DNA of 64,000 nt from Burkholderia sp. Bp9143 (lineage in GTDB: Bacteria; Pseudomonadota; Gammaproteobacteria; Burkholderiales; Burkholderiaceae), in the NCBI RefSeq assembly GCF_003853645.1, contig NZ_QTPO01000046.1, positions 1 through 64,000 of the forward strand, written 5' to 3'. The notes beneath the pieces are model-generated. The model ran no database searches. It was not told where the DNA came from and saw only the letters and a program-made list of their open reading frames with translations. Positions within the stretch are counted from its first letter, which is position 1. Each line of letters begins with the position of its first letter. The translations under genes were made by a program, and so were the position numbers. This document shows positions 53,763-62,690 of this stretch, piece by piece.

Positions 53763-54698
53763 ATGAGCCAAGCAACCAGCCAGGAAGCCCCGACGATCAA
53801 CACCCGGGAGCTGCGCGATGCATTCGGCGCGTTCATGACCGGCGTGACGATCGTCACCACCGCGCGCGACGACGGCCAGCCGCTCGGCTTCACCGCGAAC
53901 TCGTTCTCGTCCGTGTCGCTGGACCCCGCGCTGCTGCTCGTCAGCATCGCGAAGACGTCGAGCAATTTCCAGACGTTCTCCACCACGGGCCACTTCGCGA
54001 TCAACATCCTCGCGGAAGGGCAAAAGGACCTGTCGAACACCTTCGCGCGGCCGAGCGACGATCGCTTCGCGCAGGTCGGCTGGCACCTGAGCGCGCATCG
54101 CAACCCGCTGATCGACGACGTCAGCGCGTGGTTCGACTGCACGACGCACGCGGTGATCGATGCGGGCGATCACGCGCTCATCGTCGGCAAGGTCGAGGCG
54201 TTCCATTCCGCCGGCTACGCGGGGCTCGGCTATTACCGCGGCGGCTATTTCACGCCGGCGAAGCTGTCGGCCGAAGTGATCGCCGGCCCGAAGGTCATCG
54301 TGAGCGCGATCATCACGCGCGACGACAAGGTGCTCATGGTGAAGACGGCCGACGGCAAGTGGGCGCTGCCCACCAGGGAAATCGGCAACGAAGGCGCCGA
54401 CAAGGCGCTCGCCGAACTCTTCCGGCACTACCAGCCGGACGCATCGGCAAGCTTCATCTATTCGGTCTACAACAATACCGAGACGCACTACCAGTACATC
54501 TCGTTCCTCTGCAGCGCACCGGACGAAGTGGCGGTCGCCGGTGAATTCGTAAGCCTCGACGACATCGAGACCGGCGCGTTCCAGGACAGCGCCGTCGCCA
54601 GCATGCTCGAGCGCTATCGCAGGGAGAGCCAGTTGAAGAGCTACGGCCTCTATTTCGGCGATCACAGCACCGGCACCGTCCGCCCGCTTCTTTCCTGA
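53763..54698 (+). CDS. Flavin reductase fused to a Nudix-like domain
   Basis: A 311-residue protein starting 1 bp after the hydrolase stop. The N-terminal half (about 15-175) is a flavin reductase/RutF-type domain with FMTGVTIVTTARDDG and GFTANSFSSVSLDPALLLVSIA. The C-terminal half (about 180-311) is Nudix-like (SAIITRDDKVLMVKTADGKWALPT) with a degenerate Nudix box. It ends SMLERYRRESQLKSYGLYFGD, matching the stand-alone protein at 50460-50954. It should supply reduced flavin to the monooxygenase encoded next. Confidence 0.9.
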   Translation: MSQATSQEAPTINTRELRDAFGAFMTGVTIVTTARDDGQPLGFTANSFSSVSLDPALLLVSIAKTSSNFQTFSTTGHFAINILAEGQKDLSNTFARPSDDRFAQVGWHLSAHRNPLIDDVSAWFDCTTHAVIDAGDHALIVGKVEAFHSAGYAGLGYYRGGYFTPAKLSAEVIAGPKVIVSAIITRDDKVLMVKTADGKWALPTREIGNEGADKALAELFRHYQPDASASFIYSVYNNTETHYQYISFLCSAPDEVAVAGEFVSLDDIETGAFQDSAVASMLERYRRESQLKSYGLYFGDHSTGTVRPLLS

Positions 54699-54709
54699 AA
54701 GGTCACATC

Positions 54710-55747
54710 ATGCGTTTTTCGCTTTTCGTTCACATGGAGCGCGTCTCCGACCAGACCAGCCAAAAGCAGCTGTACGACGAGATGGTCGAGCTGTGCCAGA
54801 TCGCCGATCGCGGCGGCATGCACGCCGTCTGGACCGGCGAGCACCACGGCATGGATTTCACGATCGCGCCGAACCCGTTCATCAACCTCGCCGATCTGGC
54901 CAACAAGACGAAGCGTGTGCGGCTGGGCACGGGCACGGTCGTCGCGCCGTTCTGGCACCCGATCAAGCTCGCCGGCGAAGCCGCGATGACGGACATCATC
55001 TCGGGCGGCCGCCTGGAACTCGGCATCGCGCGCGGCGCATACTCGTTCGAATACGAGCGCCTGATGCCGGGCCTCGACGCATGGGGCGCGGGCCAGCGCA
55101 TGCGCGAACTCATTCCCGCCGTGAAGAAGCTGTGGGAAGGCGATTACGCGCATGACGGCGAGTTCTGGAAATTCCCGTCGACGACGTCGTCGCCGCTGCC
55201 GCTGCAGCAACCGCATCCGCCGATCTGGGTGGCCGCGCGCGATCCGAACAGCCATGAGTTCGCGGTGGCCAACGGCTGCAACGTGCAGGTCACGCCGCTG
55301 CACCTCGGCGACGAGGAAGTCGAGAAGCTGGTCGGCCACTTCAACGCCGCGTGCGAGAAGTTCAGCGACCTGCCGCGCCCGAAGATCATGCTGCTGCGTC
55401 ACACCTATGTGGCGAGCAGCGAGGACGACGCGCAAGTGGCCGCCGACGAAGTCAACGTTTTCTATAACTACTTCGGCGCGTGGTTCAAGAACGAGCGTCC
55501 GATCAGCCGCGGGATGATCAAGCCGCTGAGCCGCGAGGAAATCGCCGCGCACCCGTTCTACACGCCGGAAGCCATGCGCAAGAACAACGTGATCGGCACG
55601 CCCGCCGAAGTCATCGCGCGCCTGAAGGCTTACGAAGCGCTCGGCTTCGACGAGTACTCGTTCTGGATCGATACCGGCATGAGCTTCGAGCGCAAGAAGG
55701 CTTCGCTCGAGCGGATGATCCGGGACGTGATGCCTGCGTTCCAGTAA
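54710..55747 (+). CDS. Luciferase-like (LLM) flavin-dependent monooxygenase
   Basis: A 345-residue oxygenase starting 11 bp after the reductase stop. The LLM TIM-barrel pattern includes HAVWTGEHHGMDFTIAPNPF, RLGTGTVVAPFWHPIKLAGEAA and GRLELGIARGAYSFEYERL near the FMN site, with a typical C-terminal segment. Such enzymes insert oxygen using reduced flavin from a partner reductase (here the preceding gene). They attack heterocycles, alkanesulfonates, alkylamines or long-chain aldehydes. The order hydrolase, reductase, monooxygenase recalls RutA/RutF/RutD and pyridine-type ring cleavage. Confidence 0.9.
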   Translation: MRFSLFVHMERVSDQTSQKQLYDEMVELCQIADRGGMHAVWTGEHHGMDFTIAPNPFINLADLANKTKRVRLGTGTVVAPFWHPIKLAGEAAMTDIISGGRLELGIARGAYSFEYERLMPGLDAWGAGQRMRELIPAVKKLWEGDYAHDGEFWKFPSTTSSPLPLQQPHPPIWVAARDPNSHEFAVANGCNVQVTPLHLGDEEVEKLVGHFNAACEKFSDLPRPKIMLLRHTYVASSEDDAQVAADEVNVFYNYFGAWFKNERPISRGMIKPLSREEIAAHPFYTPEAMRKNNVIGTPAEVIARLKAYEALGFDEYSFWIDTGMSFERKKASLERMIRDVMPAFQ

Positions 55748-55759
55748 GGGGACGATGCC

Positions 55760-57229
55760 ATGAACGTGCATTTTCAGCTGTATATCGACGGGCAGTTCGA
55801 GCCCGGTGCCGCGACTTTCGGCAGCATCAATCCGGCAACCGGCGCCGTATGGGCGCAGATGCCCGAAGCGCGCACCGACGAGGTCAACCGCGCGGTCACG
55901 GCGGCCGGCCGCGCATTGACCGATCCTGCCTGGGCGGGATTGTCCGCATCCGCGCGCGGCAAGCTGCTGTACAGGCTCGCCGATCTCGTCGAACGGGCCG
56001 CGCCGCGACTCGCTGAAATCGAAACGAACGACACCGGCAAGATCATCCGGGAAACGTCGAGCCAGATCGCGTACGTCGCCGAGTATTACCGCTACTACGC
56101 CGGCATCGCCGACAAGCTCGAAGGCAGCAGCATCCCCGTCGACAAGCCCGACATGCAGGTGTGGCTCGAGCGTCAACCCGTCGGCGTGGTCGCCGCGATC
56201 GTGCCCTGGAACAGCCAGCTGTTCCTGTCCGCGGTCAAGGTCGGCCCGGCCCTCGCCGCCGGCTGCACGGTCGTGCTCAAGGCGTCCGAGGAAGCGCCGG
56301 GGCCGTTGCTGGAGTTCGCGCGCCTCGTGCACGAAGCCGGGTTTCCGCCGGGCGTCGTCAACGTCATCACCGGCTTCGGCCCGGAATGCGGCGCGGTGCT
56401 GAGCGGCCATCCGGGCGTGGACAAGGTCGCGTTCACCGGCGGCCCCGAGACCGCGCGCCACATCGTGCGGAATACGGCCAACAATCTCGCGAAGGTGTCG
56501 CTTGAGCTCGGCGGCAAGTCGCCGTTCATCGTGTTCGCCGATACCGACATCCAGAGCGCGGTCAATGCGCAGGTCGCCGCGATCTTCGCGGCGAGCGGCC
56601 AGAGTTGCGTCGCGGGTTCGCGTCTGCTGATCGAGGCTTCCGTCAAGGAGCAATTCCTTGCGTTGCTGGTCGAGCGCGTGTCGCGCATTCGCGTGGGGTC
56701 GCCCAACGAGCGGGAAACGGAGTACGGGCCGCTGTGCACCGAGCGCCAGCTTCGCAACATCGAGGCGGTCGTCGCGAGTTCGGTGCGCCAGGGCGCGAAA
56801 GTGCTCGCCGGCGGGAAGCAGCTGGAGCGCGACGGGTACTACTACGCGCCGACGATCCTCGACTGCACCGGCGTCGAACATGCCGACAGCATCACGACGG
56901 AGCTGTTCGGCCCGGTGCTGTCGGTCGACACGTTCGAATCCGAGCAGGAAGCGATCGAGAAAGCGAACAGCACGGCCTACGGTCTCGCCGCCGGCATCTT
57001 CACGACCAACCTCACGCGTGCTCACCGCGTGTCGAAGCGCGTGCGTTCGGGCATCGTGTGGATCAACACCTATCGGGCGGTGTCGCCGCTCGTGCCGTTC
57101 GGCGGCTTCGGCCTGTCCGGGCACGGCCGTGAAGGCGGCCTGAGCGCCGCGCTCGAATATACGACGACGAAATCCGTGTGGCTGCGCACGTCGGACGATC
57201 CGATCAGCGACCCGTTCGTGATGCGTTGA
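55760..57229 (+). CDS. Aldehyde dehydrogenase
   Basis: A 489-residue NAD(P)-dependent enzyme starting at 55760 after AAGGGGACG. The catalytic Cys is in GQSCVAGSR, the base Glu in LELGGKSPF, and the cofactor motif in IVPWNSQLF. It belongs to a broad ALDH group that oxidises betaine-type, hydroxy-aromatic or semialdehyde substrates. As the next gene after the monooxygenase, it is the likely step that oxidises the ring-opened aldehyde. Confidence 0.9.
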   Translation: MNVHFQLYIDGQFEPGAATFGSINPATGAVWAQMPEARTDEVNRAVTAAGRALTDPAWAGLSASARGKLLYRLADLVERAAPRLAEIETNDTGKIIRETSSQIAYVAEYYRYYAGIADKLEGSSIPVDKPDMQVWLERQPVGVVAAIVPWNSQLFLSAVKVGPALAAGCTVVLKASEEAPGPLLEFARLVHEAGFPPGVVNVITGFGPECGAVLSGHPGVDKVAFTGGPETARHIVRNTANNLAKVSLELGGKSPFIVFADTDIQSAVNAQVAAIFAASGQSCVAGSRLLIEASVKEQFLALLVERVSRIRVGSPNERETEYGPLCTERQLRNIEAVVASSVRQGAKVLAGGKQLERDGYYYAPTILDCTGVEHADSITTELFGPVLSVDTFESEQEAIEKANSTAYGLAAGIFTTNLTRAHRVSKRVRSGIVWINTYRAVSPLVPFGGFGLSGHGREGGLSAALEYTTTKSVWLRTSDDPISDPFVMR

Positions 57230-57349
57230 GCGGAACGCATTCGCCCGCAGTATCGAATCAAAGCCGCAGAAGCCATGTCGTGCCATGCCGCGCCGCGCCA
57301 GCGAGCACGTGCGGCGCGGCATGGCCCCGGCAATAAAAATGGAGACGGC

Positions 57350-58762
57350 ATGACACAGCAGGAAAGCGACGGCAGCGTTCTCGCCATCGAAAGCAACTCG
57401 ATCGAATATGTTCCCCCCGAGGCGCGGCACGGCAAGCCGGCCGACCTCTTCACCCTGTGGTTCTGCACGAACGTCGCGCCGCTGGCCGTGATCTCGGGCG
57501 CCACGTCGGTGCTGGTGTTCCACCTCGACCTGGTCAGCGCGATTCTCGCGATCGCGGCCGGGCAATGCTTCGGCGCGATCTTCCACGCGCTCACCTCCGC
57601 GCAGGGGCCGCTCGTCGGCGTGCCGCAGATGATCCAGAGCCGCGCGCAGTTCGGCCGGTACGGGTCGCTGCTGGTGGTCGGATTCACCACGCTGATCTAC
57701 CTCGGCTTCTTCGTGTCGAACATCATTCTCGCGGGCAAGACGCTCCACACGGCGGCGCCCGCGGTGCCCGTGCCGGTCGCGACCGTCATCGGCGCGGTGC
57801 TCGCGACGCTGGTCGGCGTGATCGGCTGTCACTTCATCCATCGCTTCAACAAGGTCGGCGCGTGGTTCATGGGCGGCGCGCTGCTGATCGGCATCGCGCT
57901 GATGGTGCCGGGCCTCGACGCCCGGATCTTCCAGCAGGGTCATTTCGATCTCGCCAACTGGTTCGCGATGTTCGGGCTGTGCGCGGTGTGGCAGATCAGC
58001 TTCGCGCCCTACACGTCCGACTATTCGCGCTATCTGCCGACGTCCGCCGGATTCGCGAAGACCTTTGCGTATACGTATTTCGGCACGTCGCTGGGCACGA
58101 TCTTCGCGTTCCTGTTCGGCGTGCTCGCCGTCAGTACCGGGCATTCGACGGACGCGATGCAGGCGGTCCGCGAGCAGACCGGCGCATTCGGCTACGTGCT
58201 GATCCTCCTGTTCCTGGTCAACATCATCGGCCACAACGGGATGAACCTGTATGGCGCGGTGCTGTCGTTCATCACCGCCGCGCAGACGTTCCGCCCGCAC
58301 TGGGTGCCCGGCCGCAACGTGCGCGTCGTCGTGTCGACGGTGCTGCTGGTGGCGTCGACCGCGACCGCGCTGTGGGCATCGAGCAACTTCATCTCGATCT
58401 TCCTCGACGCGATCTTCGCGTTGCGGATCGTGCTGGCGCCGTGGATCGCGATCAACCTGATCGACTTCTACCTGGTCAACAACCGGCATTACCGCGTCGC
58501 GGAGATCATCAGCAGCAATGGCGGCGTGTACGGGTCGTTCAACGTCAAGGCCATCGCGATCTACGTGTTCGGCGTCGCGGTCCAGGTGCCGTTCATGGAG
58601 GAAAGCTTCTTCCACGGACCGTGGGCGTCGATTCTCGGTGGCGCGGACGTGTCGTGGATGGTGGGCCTCGTCGCCACAGCAATGGCTTGCTACCTGTTCG
58701 CGTCGAAGGACGCCTCGCGTGCGCGCGGCCGGTGTCCGGCGTGCGCCAGGGTTTTGGATTAA
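57350..58762 (+). CDS. NCS1-family permease (cytosine/purine type)
   Basis: A 470-residue transporter starting at 57350 (MTQQESDGS) after GGAGACGG. It has about 12 membrane helices and the NCS1 features (FCTNVAPLAVISGATSVL at helix 1, GVPQMIQSRAQFGRYG, and FAPYTSDYSRYLP). NCS1 proteins import nucleobases, hydantoins, allantoin, thiamine or pyridoxine with protons or sodium ions. It probably brings in the heterocycle that the cluster degrades. Its gene follows the ALDH gene and precedes the CMD-like gene by 15 bp. Confidence 0.9.
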   Translation: MTQQESDGSVLAIESNSIEYVPPEARHGKPADLFTLWFCTNVAPLAVISGATSVLVFHLDLVSAILAIAAGQCFGAIFHALTSAQGPLVGVPQMIQSRAQFGRYGSLLVVGFTTLIYLGFFVSNIILAGKTLHTAAPAVPVPVATVIGAVLATLVGVIGCHFIHRFNKVGAWFMGGALLIGIALMVPGLDARIFQQGHFDLANWFAMFGLCAVWQISFAPYTSDYSRYLPTSAGFAKTFAYTYFGTSLGTIFAFLFGVLAVSTGHSTDAMQAVREQTGAFGYVLILLFLVNIIGHNGMNLYGAVLSFITAAQTFRPHWVPGRNVRVVVSTVLLVASTATALWASSNFISIFLDAIFALRIVLAPWIAINLIDFYLVNNRHYRVAEIISSNGGVYGSFNVKAIAIYVFGVAVQVPFMEESFFHGPWASILGGADVSWMVGLVATAMACYLFASKDASRARGRCPACARVLD

Positions 58763-58777
58763 CGAAGGAGATCAATC

Positions 58778-59167
58778 ATGAATGAAGACGACGCGCTGTT
58801 TCAGAAAGGCTTGCCGATCCGCCGGGAAGTGCTCGGCCCCGAGTACGTCGATGCGTCGATGGAAAAGGCCGACGCCTTCATGATGGCGTTCCAGCGGGCC
58901 ACCACTGCCTGGGCGTGGGGCTGGGCATGGGGCGACGACACGCTCGATCGCAAGACGCGCAGCCTGCTCAACCTCGCGATGCTGACTGCCGGCGGCCATA
59001 CCAACGAACTCAAGCTGCACGTGAAGGGGGCGCTCAACAACGGCGTGAGCGTCGACGAGATCAAGGCGACGCTGCTGCATGCAACCGCTTATTCGGGTAT
59101 CCCGCATGGGCTCAGTGCGTTCAAGGCCGCGCATGAGGTGCTGGTGGCCGAAGGGGCGTTGAAGTAG
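58778..59167 (+). CDS. Carboxymuconolactone-decarboxylase-family protein (PcaC-like)
   Basis: A 129-residue protein starting at 58778 after AAGGAG. It matches the PcaC/CMD pattern (DRKTRSLLNLAMLTAGGH, LHVKGALNNGVSVDEIKATLLHATAYSGIP). The CxxC motif of the AhpD branch is absent, which favours the lactone decarboxylase or isomerase branch. It may process a lactone or tautomer in the pathway. A 9-bp stem-loop (59182-59212) separates it from the convergent dehydrogenase gene. Confidence 0.9.
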   Translation: MNEDDALFQKGLPIRREVLGPEYVDASMEKADAFMMAFQRATTAWAWGWAWGDDTLDRKTRSLLNLAMLTAGGHTNELKLHVKGALNNGVSVDEIKATLLHATAYSGIPHGLSAFKAAHEVLVAEGALK

Positions 59168-59238
59168 GCGACCCGCGACATGCCGGTGCTTCCGGTCATC
59201 GGCAGCACCGGCTTGGATGAGTTGCCCGGCTGCGCGCG

Positions 59239-60201
59239 TCACAGCGCGTTCGGCGCCGCCCTCCCGTCCAGCACCGCCGCGACGTTATCGAGCGCGGTAA
59301 AACCCATCTGATCCCGCGTCTCGATCGTCGCGCTGGCCATGTGCGGTGACAGAAACACATTGTCGAGCGCGGCGAAACGCGGATCGATGTCGGGCTCGTT
59401 GCGATAGACATCGAGCCCCGCGCCGAACAACCGATGCGACGTCAATGCCTCGTGGAGCGCGTCCTCATCGACGAGACTTCCACGCGCCGCGTTGACGAAC
59501 ACCGCACCGTCACGCATCAAACCGAACTCGCGGCGCGTCATCAACGGCGTGCCGCCGCCCGGCACGTGCAGCGTGAGGATGTCGCACTGCGGCAGCAGCG
59601 TGTCGAGATCCGCGCAATAGCGCGCGCCGGCCTCGATCTCCGGCGGTGCCGGCCGCCGATCGGTATAGACGATCTTCATCCCGAACCCGCGTGCGCGCTG
59701 CGCGACCGCGCGGCCGATCCGGCCGAAACCGACGATCCCGAGCGTCTTGCCGTTCACGCGCGTGCCGAGCATGTCGGTCATGCCGAACGACTTGCCCCAC
59801 CCCGCGCGCACGATGCGCTCGTATTCCGATGCACGCCGGCACGCGGCCAGAACGAGCAGCATCGTGAAATCGGCCGTGCAATCGGTCAGCGCGTCGGGTG
59901 CATTGCTGACCACGATCCCGCGTGCGCGCGCGGCGGTCACATCCATGTGGTCGTAGCCGGCGCTCGCGTTCGCGATGATCTTCACGCTCGGCGGCAATGC
60001 CGCGATGTGCTCGGCCTGCAGCCCCGATTTCTTGCCGATCAGCACCGCCGGCGTCGCGTAGCGGTTGCAGAACTCGACGACGGACGGTGCATCCATGTCG
60101 GCGTCCGTCACGTACGCATGGAATTCGGCTTCGGCACGTGCGGCCACGGCCGCGGGAACCCGTCGCGCTACCAGCAGGCGGGGGCGATTGTTGTCAGGCA
60201 T
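59239..60201 (-). CDS. D-isomer 2-hydroxyacid dehydrogenase
   Basis: A 320-residue NAD(P)-dependent enzyme starting at 60201 (MPDNNRPRLLV) after AAGGACGAG. The cofactor motif is GIVGFGRIGRAVA. The active-site Arg lies in NAARGSLVDEDAL and the Glu/His pair near NEPDIDP and SPHMASAT. It acts on glyoxylate, hydroxypyruvate or related 2-oxoacids (GhrB/GyaR-like). It is divergent from the SDR/MFS genes, with which it shares two palindromes. Confidence 0.9.
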   Translation of the reverse strand: MPDNNRPRLLVARRVPAAVAARAEAEFHAYVTDADMDAPSVVEFCNRYATPAVLIGKKSGLQAEHIAALPPSVKIIANASAGYDHMDVTAARARGIVVSNAPDALTDCTADFTMLLVLAACRRASEYERIVRAGWGKSFGMTDMLGTRVNGKTLGIVGFGRIGRAVAQRARGFGMKIVYTDRRPAPPEIEAGARYCADLDTLLPQCDILTLHVPGGGTPLMTRREFGLMRDGAVFVNAARGSLVDEDALHEALTSHRLFGAGLDVYRNEPDIDPRFAALDNVFLSPHMASATIETRDQMGFTALDNVAAVLDGRAAPNAL

Positions 60202-60264
60202 GGTCTCGTCCTTGGGTCGGAAAACGGAGCACAGCCTACGAAGCACGTTCTGCGCGGGTCAATA

Positions 60265-60281
60265 TTGATTGATTCAATCAA
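60265..60281. promoter_or_regulatory. Palindrome TTGATT-N5-AATCAA, site A
   Basis: TTGATTGATTCAATCAA, a perfect 8-bp inverted repeat around one base, 64 bp upstream of the dehydrogenase gene. Confidence 0.7.
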
Positions 60282-60429
60282 CGTGTCGGCGCGGCATCGC
60301 GCCGCTGGCTTCCCGGGCCGCTTCGGTTGCGTCGCCCGATGCGCCACTCGCCGTGAAGACCGCGTGAACGACGTGCCCGCGAACTCAGGAAAACCCTGAC
60401 GCCGCCCCGTCGCGACGGGGCGGTTGATA

Positions 60430-60446
60430 TTGATTGAAAGAATCAA
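60430..60446. promoter_or_regulatory. Palindrome TTGATT-N5-AATCAA, site B
   Basis: TTGATTGAAAGAATCAA, the same half-sites as site A with a different middle, about 70 bp upstream of the SDR gene. Each site is also preceded by ATA/TA, extending the match. Confidence 0.7.
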
Positions 60447-60515
60447 GATTGCTGGGGAATCGCCACCGCGCAATGCTTTTTGCATGTTCAACGGACTGAA
60501 GAAGAGATCGTGAAA

Positions 60516-61274
60516 ATGCAGGCACGGAAAAAAATCGCGGCAGTGACGGGCGCCGGCACCGGAATCGGCCAGGCGGCGGCCGTCGCGCTGGCGCGGGCCG
60601 GCTTCAGCGTGGCGTTGCTCGGCAGGCGCATCGAGCCGCTGCTCGCGACGCGGGAGATCATCGAGCAGGCCGGCGGGGTGGCCGCCGCGATCCCGACCGA
60701 CGTCGCCGACGAGGCATCGGTGGACGCGAGCTTCGCACGGATCGCGCGCGAGTTCGGTCACCTCGACGTGCTGTTCAACAACGCCGGCCGCAACGCGGGC
60801 GCCGTGCCGCTCGACGACTACTCGCTCGAATTCTGGAACGACGTGGTCGCGACCAACCTGACGGGTGTCTTCCTGTGCGCACGCGCCGCGTGGCGCCAGA
60901 TGAAGCGCCAGACGCCGCAAGGCGGCCGCATCATCAACAACGGTTCGATCTCGGCGCACACGCCGCGCCCGAACACGATCGCGTACACGGCCACCAAGCA
61001 TGCCGTCCTCGGCATCACGCGCTCGCTGGCGCTCGACGGCCGGCCGTTCAACATCGCGTGCGGCCAGATCGACATCGGCAACGCCGCCACGTCGCTGACC
61101 GAGCGCATGAACGGCGGCGTGCCGCAGGCCGACGGCCGCGTCGCGCCCGAGCCGCGCGTCGACGTCGCGCACGTCGCGGACGCCATCGTGCAGATGGCGA
61201 GCCTGCCGCTCGACGCCAACATTCTGAACATGACGATCATGGCAACCGCGATGCCCTTCGTCGGGCGCGGCTGA
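60516..61274 (+). CDS. Short-chain dehydrogenase/reductase
   Basis: A 252-residue SDR. The ATG at 60516 (MQARKKIAAVTGAG) is favoured, though GTG at 60510 fits too. The cofactor motif is TGAGTGIG, and NNAGRN follows. The catalytic Ser is in INNGSISAHTPRP and the Tyr-Lys pair in YTATKHA. It likely oxidises or reduces an alcohol/ketone of the hydroxy-acid pathway. It begins the operon SDR, MFS, VOC. Confidence 0.9.
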   Translation: MQARKKIAAVTGAGTGIGQAAAVALARAGFSVALLGRRIEPLLATREIIEQAGGVAAAIPTDVADEASVDASFARIAREFGHLDVLFNNAGRNAGAVPLDDYSLEFWNDVVATNLTGVFLCARAAWRQMKRQTPQGGRIINNGSISAHTPRPNTIAYTATKHAVLGITRSLALDGRPFNIACGQIDIGNAATSLTERMNGGVPQADGRVAPEPRVDVAHVADAIVQMASLPLDANILNMTIMATAMPFVGRG

Positions 61275-61340
61275 CCGGACGATCGCCGGCGCACACGACA
61301 ACCACGCGCCGGCCCACCCATCAGGAGACAGGAGACGACA

Positions 61341-62657
61341 TTGAAAACCGCAGAAGAACAGGTTTCGGTCATGAGCGAGTTCGACTCGCACGCGGGCGTC
61401 GCCAGAAGATCGCGAGTGCGCTACGGCGTGCTGTCGATGCTGCTGGTGGCAACCATCCTCAACTACGTCGATCGCTCGGCGCTCGGCATCGTCGCACCGG
61501 CCCTGTCGAAGGACCTCGCCCTCACCCGCGTCCAGATGGGCGAACTGTTCGCCGTGTTCGGCCTGGCGTACTCGATCGCGCTGCTGCCGGCGGGCGCGCT
61601 CGCCGACATGCTCGGCTCGCGCGTCGCCTATGCGCTGTCGCTGGTCGGCTGGTCGCTTGCGACGCTGACGCAGGGGCTCGCGCACGGCTACCACATGCTG
61701 CTCGGCTCGCGTCTCGCGATGGGCGCGCTGGAGGCGCCGGCCTTTCCGTCGAACGCCCGCGCGGTGACGATGTGGTTCCCGGTGCAGGAGCGCGGCTTCG
61801 CGACCAGCGTCTACGTGATGGGCCAGTACATCGGTACGCCGCTGTTCACCGGGCTGCTGCTGTGGATCTCGTCGGCGTACGGCTGGCGCGCCGTGTTCTT
61901 CGCGACCGGCGGCTTCGGCATCCTGTTCAGCGTCGTCTGGTACCGGCTCTATCGCGATCCGTCGCGGCATCGCAGCGTCAACGCGGCCGAGTTGCAGTAC
62001 ATCACCGAGGGGCGTCCGGTCGTGACCGCGCGCGATCGTTTCGACTGGCGCATGGCGCTGCGCCTGCTCGGCTACCGGCAGATCCTCGCGATCTGTCTCG
62101 GCAAGTTCTGCAACAACACGCTGCTGGTGTTCTTCACGACCTGGTTCATGACCTACCTCGTCGAGGAACGGCACATGTCGATGATCAAGGTCGGCTTCTT
62201 CCAGGCGATGCCGTTCATCGGTGCGACGCTCGGGATCCTGATCGCCGGCTACCTGTCCGATCTCTGCATCCGGCGCGGCGTGTCGATGTCGTCGTCCCGC
62301 AAGGCGCCGCTCGTGATCGGCACCTTCCTCGGCGCGTCGATCGTGCTCGTCAACTTCGTGCATTCGAACGCGCTGGTGATCGCGATCCTGACCGTCGCGT
62401 TCTTCGCGCAGGGGATCGGCTCGATGTCCTGGGCCGCCGTGTCCGAGATCGCGCCGAAACGCTATGTCGGGCTCACCAGCAGCATCACGAGCCTCGCGGC
62501 CAATATCGCGGCCGTCACCACGCCGCTGATGATCGGCTACGTGACCCAGCACACCGGCAACTTCTTCTGGGCGCTGAACCTGATGGGTGCGATCTGCCTC
62601 GTCGGCACGCTGTCGTACTCCGTGCTGCTCGGCAAGCTGTCGCGCATCGAGCTCTGA
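61341..62657 (+). CDS. MFS transporter, anion:cation symporter type
   Basis: A 438-residue, 12-helix transporter. The TTG at 61341 has GGAGACGAC right before it and is chosen over ATG at 61371. The loop motif between helices 2 and 3 (LADMLGSRVAYALS) and the helix 4-5 region (RLAMGALEAPAFPSNARAV) match the ACS family of glucarate/galactonate-like symporters. It would import the organic acid handled by the neighbouring dehydrogenases. Confidence 0.9.
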   Translation: MKTAEEQVSVMSEFDSHAGVARRSRVRYGVLSMLLVATILNYVDRSALGIVAPALSKDLALTRVQMGELFAVFGLAYSIALLPAGALADMLGSRVAYALSLVGWSLATLTQGLAHGYHMLLGSRLAMGALEAPAFPSNARAVTMWFPVQERGFATSVYVMGQYIGTPLFTGLLLWISSAYGWRAVFFATGGFGILFSVVWYRLYRDPSRHRSVNAAELQYITEGRPVVTARDRFDWRMALRLLGYRQILAICLGKFCNNTLLVFFTTWFMTYLVEERHMSMIKVGFFQAMPFIGATLGILIAGYLSDLCIRRGVSMSSSRKAPLVIGTFLGASIVLVNFVHSNALVIAILTVAFFAQGIGSMSWAAVSEIAPKRYVGLTSSITSLAANIAAVTTPLMIGYVTQHTGNFFWALNLMGAICLVGTLSYSVLLGKLSRIEL

Positions 62658-62690
62658 CCCCGATCGAACCTCACCCCTGCCACTCCGACC

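Noticed and set aside
54662..58615. A 1317-codon open frame on the minus strand
   Set aside because: It is antisense to the monooxygenase, ALDH and permease genes, all with family motifs on the plus strand.
59182..59212. Stem-loop as a bidirectional terminator between convergent genes
   Set aside because: The 9-bp stem is good but neither strand has a T-run after it, so I did not list it as a terminator.
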